Source: an uncultured Lachnobacterium sp.
Lineage (GTDB): Bacteria > Bacillota > Clostridia > Lachnospirales > Lachnospiraceae
Direction: 5' to 3'
Assembly: GCA_900550545.1 (NCBI GenBank)
Contig: URSS01000008.1
Coordinates: forward strand, 13,618 to 77,617
DNA: 64,000 nt
Positions within the stretch are counted from its first letter, which is position 1; every line of letters starts with the position of its first letter. Under the pieces are notes generated by a model. The model was not told where the DNA came from. It worked only from the letters and a program-made list of their open reading frames with translations, and made no database searches. Positions 59,604 through 64,000 of the stretch are shown in pieces. Both the position numbers and the translations under genes were made by a program.

Positions 59604-60455
59604 ATGGGAATTATCAAAGCAAAAAACCTGGTACATGAATTTATCCGAAGAGACGAAGAGGGCAATGTGGAATCCATTAACACGGCACTTGACCATGTGA
59701 ATCTGGATGTGAAGCAGGGACAGTTCATTGCAATCCTCGGACACAATGGTTCCGGAAAATCGACACTGGCAAAGCACATCAATGCGCTTTTGACACCGAG
59801 TGAAGGTGTTCTGTGGGTAGATGGAATGGACGTACTCGATGAGGAGAATACCATACCGGTCCGAAAGACGGCAGGTATGGTATTTCAGAATCCGGACAAC
59901 CAGATTATCGCCAGCGTGGTAGAAGAGGATGTCGGATTTGGACCGGAAAATATCGGCGTGCCAACGGACGAAATCTGGGAGAGAGTCAATCACAGCCTGG
60001 AAGTCGTGGACATGACAAAATACCGACATCATTCACCGAATAAACTTTCCGGTGGGCAAAAGCAGCGTGTCGCAATCGCGGGAGTTCTTGCCATGGAACC
60101 AAAGTGTATTGTATTTGATGAACCGACCGCCATGCTTGATCCGAACGGACGAAAGGAAGTCATCGAGACGGCGCATGCCTTAAACCGTGAGAAGGGCGTT
60201 ACCATTCTTCTGATCACTCATTATATGGAAGAAGTGGTAGGTGCGGATTACGTTTATGTGATGGAAAAAGGAAAAATCGTTATGGACGGTACACCGCGTG
60301 AAATTTTTTCAAAGGTGGACGAGCTGAAAGCGCACCGCTTGGACGTACCACAGGCAACACTTGTTGCAGATGAACTTCAGAAAGCGGGAGTTCCGATTCC
60401 GTCAGGAATTTTGACCAGAGAGGAACTGGTCGATGAAATTATGAAGCTGGCATAG
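59604..60455 (+). CDS. ecfA1: Energy-coupling factor transporter ATPase EcfA1
   Basis: A 283-residue ABC ATPase of the ECF vitamin and metal transporters. Walker A is GHNGSGKSTLAKH (about 44-56), the signature LSGGQKQRVAIAGVLA (about 145-160), Walker B IVFDEPTAML and the switch His in LITHYMEEV. An ATG three codons upstream is possible, but the form beginning MGIIKAKNL is the usual one. It works with EcfA2 and EcfT as a shared energising module used by S components encoded elsewhere. Confidence 0.92.
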   Translation: MGIIKAKNLVHEFIRRDEEGNVESINTALDHVNLDVKQGQFIAILGHNGSGKSTLAKHINALLTPSEGVLWVDGMDVLDEENTIPVRKTAGMVFQNPDNQIIASVVEEDVGFGPENIGVPTDEIWERVNHSLEVVDMTKYRHHSPNKLSGGQKQRVAIAGVLAMEPKCIVFDEPTAMLDPNGRKEVIETAHALNREKGVTILLITHYMEEVVGADYVYVMEKGKIVMDGTPREIFSKVDELKAHRLDVPQATLVADELQKAGVPIPSGILTREELVDEIMKLA

Positions 60456-60478
60456 AAAGTTGAATGAAGGAATAGAAG

Positions 60479-61330
60479 ATGTCTATCATACTCGATAAAA
60501 TTAATTACAGTTACAGTGAAGGAACTGCATATCAGATCCAGGCACTGAAAAATGTAAATTTGGAAATAAAAGATGGTCAGTTTATCGGTGTCATCGGACA
60601 TACCGGCTCAGGAAAGTCTACATTGACGCAGTTGCTGAATGGACTGTTAAAAGCTACCAGCGGTCATATTTATGTTGATGGTGAGGATATTTATGACGAA
60701 GATTACGATATGAAAAAACTTCGTAACAAGGTCGGACTTGTATTTCAGTATCCGGATCATCAGTTGTTCGAGACAACCAATTTCGAAGATGTCTGCTTTG
60801 GACCGAAGAATCAGGGACTTGACCGAAAGACAGTAGAGCTGCGTGCTTATGAGGCTTTGCGTCAGGTAAAATTCCCGGAAGATTTATATTATCAGCCACC
60901 GTTTGATTTGTCCGGAGGCCAAAAGCGCCGTGTGGCAATTGCGGGAGTGCTTGCCATGAAACCGGATGTGCTGATTCTGGACGAGCCGACAGCCGGGCTT
61001 GATCCGGCCGGAAGGGATGAGATACTTGGTCTCGTGTCGGATATGCATAAGAATCTTGGCATTACGATCATACTTGTTTCGCACAGCATGGAAGATGTGG
61101 CTGAGTACGTGGAGCGGATCATTGTAATGAATCAGGGTGAAGTGATGTATGATGCACCGCCGAAGGATGTGTATGCCCATTATAAGGAATTGGAAGCCGT
61201 TGGCCTGGCAGCACCGCAGGTTACGTATCTGATGCATGATCTGGCCAGCCGTGGACTTGCCGTGGACACAAGTGCAACAACCGTAAAGGAAGCTGCAAAG
61301 GCAATCGCAGAAGCTTTACGTCGATCATAA
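60479..61330 (+). CDS. ecfA2: Energy-coupling factor transporter ATPase EcfA2
   Basis: A 283-residue ABC ATPase. Walker A is GHTGSGKSTLTQL, the signature LSGGQKRRVAIAGVLA, Walker B VLILDEPTAGLD and the switch His in LVSHSMEDV. It forms a heterodimer with EcfA1. GAAGGAATAG precedes the ATG and the gene follows ecfA1 by 23 bases. Confidence 0.93.
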   Translation: MSIILDKINYSYSEGTAYQIQALKNVNLEIKDGQFIGVIGHTGSGKSTLTQLLNGLLKATSGHIYVDGEDIYDEDYDMKKLRNKVGLVFQYPDHQLFETTNFEDVCFGPKNQGLDRKTVELRAYEALRQVKFPEDLYYQPPFDLSGGQKRRVAIAGVLAMKPDVLILDEPTAGLDPAGRDEILGLVSDMHKNLGITIILVSHSMEDVAEYVERIIVMNQGEVMYDAPPKDVYAHYKELEAVGLAAPQVTYLMHDLASRGLAVDTSATTVKEAAKAIAEALRRS

Positions 61331-61339
61331 GGAGAAAAT

Positions 61340-62155
61340 ATGTTAAGAGATATCACTCTGGGTCAGTATTATCCGGCGGATTCCGTCGTACATAAACTGG
61401 ATCCCCGTGTAAAACTGTTTGCAACTTTGATATATATCATTGCATTATTTACATTTCGAGGAATTCTTGGATTGGCTTTGATCACAGGAATGCTGATTTT
61501 TATGATTAAAATTTCCAAGGTTCCGTTTAAGTTTATTGTAAAAGGTCTCAAAGCAATTGTAGTATTACTCTTGATCACGGCAGTGTTCAACCTGCTTTTT
61601 ACACCAGGTGGAACGCAGTTATGGCACTGGGGACCATTTTATATTACCAGCACCGGTATCATGAATGCGGTACTTATGACAATCCGACTTATTTATCTGA
61701 TCATTGGCACTTCACTTATGACACTGACAACGACACCGAATCAGTTGACGGATGGTTTGGAAAAAGCGCTTGGTGGACTCAACCGGATTCATATTCCGGT
61801 ACATGCAATTGCCATGATGATGTCCATTGCCCTTCGTTTTATTCCAATTTTAATAGAAGAGACCGACAAGATCATGAAAGCACAGATGGCAAGAGGTGCA
61901 GATTTTGAAAATGGTAATCTGATTCAGAAAGCAAAGAATATGATTCCGCTTTTGATTCCGCTTTTTGTATCTGCGTTTCGTCGTGCCGATGATCTGGCGA
62001 TGGCAATGGAAGCCCGCTGTTACAATGGTGGCGACGGAAGAACCAAGATGAAACCGCTGCGTTACAATAAAACAGACCGCATCGCTTATGTGATCCTGCT
62101 TGTATTCTTAGCGCTTGTGATTGCAGCAAGAATTCTGCTTTCCTGGCCACAGTAA
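61340..62155 (+). CDS. ecfT: Energy-coupling factor transporter transmembrane protein EcfT
   Basis: A 271-residue membrane protein with about five to six segments. The two ATPase-contacting motifs are present: QMARGADFENG (about 178-188, ARG) and MEARCYNGGDGRT (about 222-234). It couples EcfA1/EcfA2 to interchangeable S proteins. AAGGAG lies just before the ATG. Confidence 0.93.
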   Translation: MLRDITLGQYYPADSVVHKLDPRVKLFATLIYIIALFTFRGILGLALITGMLIFMIKISKVPFKFIVKGLKAIVVLLLITAVFNLLFTPGGTQLWHWGPFYITSTGIMNAVLMTIRLIYLIIGTSLMTLTTTPNQLTDGLEKALGGLNRIHIPVHAIAMMMSIALRFIPILIEETDKIMKAQMARGADFENGNLIQKAKNMIPLLIPLFVSAFRRADDLAMAMEARCYNGGDGRTKMKPLRYNKTDRIAYVILLVFLALVIAARILLSWPQ

Positions 62156-62173
62156 TCGATAGGAACGAATTGT

Positions 62174-62908
62174 ATGCGTGTAAAAATGATAGTTGCCTAC
62201 GATGGCACGAATTATAGTGGCTGGCAGGTTCAGCCGAATGGAATTACCATTGAACAGAAGCTCAATGAGGCGCTGACCGCGCTTTTAAAGGAAGAAATTA
62301 AAGTCACGGGAGCCAGTCGCACAGATGCCGGCGTGCATTCTCTGGGAAATGTCTGTATCTTTGACACAACGACAAGGATGCCGGCTGAGAAAATCAGTTA
62401 TGCAGTCAATCAGAGACTTCCGGAGGACATTGTCGTGCAGGATTCCTGTGAGGTGGATGAGAGTTTTCACCCGCGTTTTTCAAAAAGTCGTAAGACATAC
62501 GAATACCGGATTTTGAACCGGAGATTTCGGATGCCTACCCGCAGACTGGATACGTATTTTTATTATCATACACTGGATGTTGAAAAAATGCAGGATGCTG
62601 CACAGTATCTGGTAGGGGAACATGATTTCAAAAGTTTCTGTGCGGCAAATGCGCAGTCGCAGACCAGTATACGCACCATTTATGCATGTACCGTTACCCA
62701 GGAGAATGATATTATTACCATTCGTGTACAGGGAAACGGTTTTTTGTACAATATGGTCCGCATCATTGCGGGGACTTTGATCAAAGTCGGATGCGGGGAA
62801 TGGAAACCGGAGGATATGAAAGAAATCCTTGCTGCGTGTGACCGCAGTGCTGCCGGTCCGACAGCACCGGCGCACGGCCTGACTATGATTGGACTGGACT
62901 ATGAGTAG
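62174..62908 (+). CDS. truA: tRNA pseudouridine(38-40) synthase
   Basis: A 244-residue enzyme. The catalytic Asp is in ASRTDAGVHSLGNV near residue 53, MIVAYDGTNYSGWQVQPNG forms the start, and the conserved VRIIAGTLIKVGCG lies near 197. It modifies the anticodon arm of many tRNAs. Standard location between ecfT and rplM in Clostridia. AGGAAC lies before the ATG. Confidence 0.94.
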   Translation: MRVKMIVAYDGTNYSGWQVQPNGITIEQKLNEALTALLKEEIKVTGASRTDAGVHSLGNVCIFDTTTRMPAEKISYAVNQRLPEDIVVQDSCEVDESFHPRFSKSRKTYEYRILNRRFRMPTRRLDTYFYYHTLDVEKMQDAAQYLVGEHDFKSFCAANAQSQTSIRTIYACTVTQENDIITIRVQGNGFLYNMVRIIAGTLIKVGCGEWKPEDMKEILAACDRSAAGPTAPAHGLTMIGLDYE

Positions 62909-62938
62909 AAATTTGTAGGATAAGGACATAAAATCTGC

Positions 62939-62967
62939 TTGACAAGTTTAGACCAAGGTAATATAAT
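62939..62967 (+). promoter_or_regulatory. Promoter of rplM-rpsI
   Basis: TTGACA, 17 bases, TATAAT: full consensus for the housekeeping sigma factor, as expected for ribosomal protein genes. Confidence 0.9.
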
Positions 62968-62969
62968 AT

Positions 62970-63117
62970 GTAAGTCTGTGATAGTACGTAAATGTAAGCC
63001 AAAGCCCCGGCGAGCATTTAAACTATATAGAAAAGCAGAACGCGGCGAAGTAGCGTCCGGACATTACGAGACTTACGCCTGTTCGCAAAAGTATTATGGA
63101 TATCATCAATTGAGGAG
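62970..63117 (+). ncRNA. Ribosomal protein L13 leader RNA (candidate)
   Basis: GTAAGTCT (62970-62977) pairs with AGACTTAC (63069-63076), enclosing a folded region with an internal GACGCTAC-type stem (CGCGGCGAAGTAGCG). The leader starts close to the predicted transcription start and ends before the GAGGAGG of rplM. Position and closing helix match the autoregulatory L13 leader known in Firmicutes. A covariance search was not possible here. Confidence 0.65.
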
Positions 63118-63125
63118 GAAAACCC

Positions 63126-63554
63126 ATGAAAACATTTATGGCTAGTCCTGCTACTATCGATAGAAAATGGTATGTAGTAGACGCTGAAGGTAAGACATTA
63201 GGACGTTTAGCATCAGAAGTTGCTAAGGTATTAAGAGGAAAGAATAAAGCAATCTTCACACCACATATTGATACCGGTGATTATGTAATCGTTGTCAACG
63301 CTGAGAAGATTAAGGTTACAGGTAAGAAGTTAGACCAGAAGATTTACTATCGTCATTCTGATTATGTTGGAGGAATGAAGGAGACAACTCTTAAGGAAAT
63401 GCTCAACAAGCACCCAGAGCGCGTTATTGAGTACGCTGTTAAGGGAATGCTTCCAAAGGGACCTTTAGGACGTCAGATGTATACTAAGTTATTTGTATAC
63501 GCTGGTCCAGACCACAAGCATGCAGCACAGAAGCCAGAAGCTTTAACATTCTAA
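63126..63554 (+). CDS. rplM: 50S ribosomal protein L13
   Basis: A 142-residue protein. It begins MKTFMASPATIDRKWYVVDA and contains the family block LRGKNKAIFTPHIDTGDYV near residues 39-57. Length is typical. GAGGAGG lies 6 bases before the ATG. L13 starts assembly of the large subunit and, through the leader, may repress its own synthesis. Confidence 0.97.
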   Translation: MKTFMASPATIDRKWYVVDAEGKTLGRLASEVAKVLRGKNKAIFTPHIDTGDYVIVVNAEKIKVTGKKLDQKIYYRHSDYVGGMKETTLKEMLNKHPERVIEYAVKGMLPKGPLGRQMYTKLFVYAGPDHKHAAQKPEALTF

Positions 63555-63573
63555 TAGAGGGAGGTAAATCACA

Positions 63574-63966
63574 TTGGCTACTACAAAGTATTACGGAACA
63601 GGAAGAAGAAAATCATCTGTTGCTAGAGTATATTTAGTACCTGGAACAGGAAAGATTACAATCAATAAAAGAGATATTGATGAGTATTTAGGACTCGAGA
63701 CATTAAAGGTTGTTGTTCGTCAGCCATTAGTTGCAACTGAGACAGCTGACAAGTTTGACGTATTAGTAAACGTTAGAGGTGGCGGATACTCAGGACAGGC
63801 TGGAGCAATCAGACATGGTATCGCTCGTGCATTACTTCAGGTAGATGCAGAGTACAGACCTACACTTAAGTCTGCTGGATTCTTAACAAGAGATCCACGT
63901 ATGAAAGAGCGTAAGAAATACGGTCTCAAAGCCGCTCGTCGTGCACCACAGTTCTCAAAGAGATAA
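63574..63966 (+). CDS. rpsI: 30S ribosomal protein S9
   Basis: A 130-residue protein reading ATTKYYGTGRRKSSVARVYL from the TTG start and ending RRAPQFSKR, with the Arg tail that reaches the P-site tRNA. GAGGGAGGT lies 9 bases before the start. It is 19 bases after rplM in the usual pair and is complete in the window. Confidence 0.96.
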   Translation: MATTKYYGTGRRKSSVARVYLVPGTGKITINKRDIDEYLGLETLKVVVRQPLVATETADKFDVLVNVRGGGYSGQAGAIRHGIARALLQVDAEYRPTLKSAGFLTRDPRMKERKKYGLKAARRAPQFSKR

Positions 63967-64000
63967 TCTTTCAAGAACGAAGATATCAAGAAAAGCCCAT

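Overview
The window looks like chromosomal DNA of an anaerobic, low-to-middle GC Bacillota of the class Clostridia, most likely family Lachnospiraceae. The reasons are the AGGAGG ribosome sites, consensus SigA-type promoters, the ecfA1-ecfA2-ecfT-truA-rplM-rpsI order at the right end, the anaerobic sulfur genes, and families common in gut Lachnospiraceae (VanW, GPH transporters, DUF3990, Pr6Pr, BlaI/M56). The species cannot be fixed from sequence alone. No rRNA, tRNA, complete insertion sequence, prophage or CRISPR array was recognised.

Layout. 1-7.5 kb: a VOC protein, a sugar symporter with a fructokinase-like kinase, an XRE regulator behind a hairpin, a DUF3990/DUF3791-like pair, a Dabb protein, and a zinc-ribbon membrane protein with a TPM-domain partner. 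7.6-10.3 kb: a short DXS-like enzyme and a thioredoxin-reductase-like flavoprotein without the usual NADPH motifs. 10.5-27.8 kb: a sulfur assimilation island. Its first operon is cysK, a sulfate ABC transporter (lipoprotein, two permeases, ATPase), an AprAB-type APS reductase, and cysD-cysN. Then come a phased 51-bp periodic array and an ECF sigma/anti-sigma pair. The second operon holds metY, a small siroheme sulfite reductase, a TusA-like protein, a thioredoxin with a CIPC active site, a ThiS-like sulfur carrier ending GGGSF, a ThiF/MoeB-like activating enzyme, a JAMM protease, thioredoxin reductase and an Rrf2/CymR-like regulator. Together these match the protein-thiocarboxylate route to homocysteine (HcyS/HcyF/HcyD/MetY/Sir) known from Wolinella, with extra parts. 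Related operator-like sequences lie at the promoters of both operons.

27.9-37.8 kb: a Nudix hydrolase, a small alarmone synthetase, an XRE regulator, a BlaI/M56 pair, a decayed DUF3800 gene, an NSS transporter, ThrH, a Pr6Pr protein, a DD-carboxypeptidase and a DUF2075 ATPase. 37.8-41.5 kb: a pantothenate operon (DUF2520 protein, panB, panC, panD) behind a long structured leader. 41.5-47.4 kb: small membrane proteins, a YhfC protease, a DMT exporter overlapping cysE, an SseB-like protein, YbaK and a DUF308 protein. 47.4-53 kb: a TetR regulator with palindromic operators, an MMPL transporter, a heptad-repeat partner and an MntP-like pump. 53-59.6 kb: a DnaQ-like exonuclease, a divergent anchored protein and microprotein, VanW, an AIR-synthase-like protein, an Lrp/aminotransferase pair and trmL. 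59.6-64 kb: ECF transporter core, truA, the L13 leader, rplM and rpsI.

The clearest metabolic story is sulfate import, activation to APS, reduction to sulfite and sulfide, and then capture either by CysK (cysteine) or on a carrier protein for MetY (homocysteine). The least explained structures are the 51-bp array at 19997-20232 and the covarying GNRA-loop hairpin repeats at 25723-25946.
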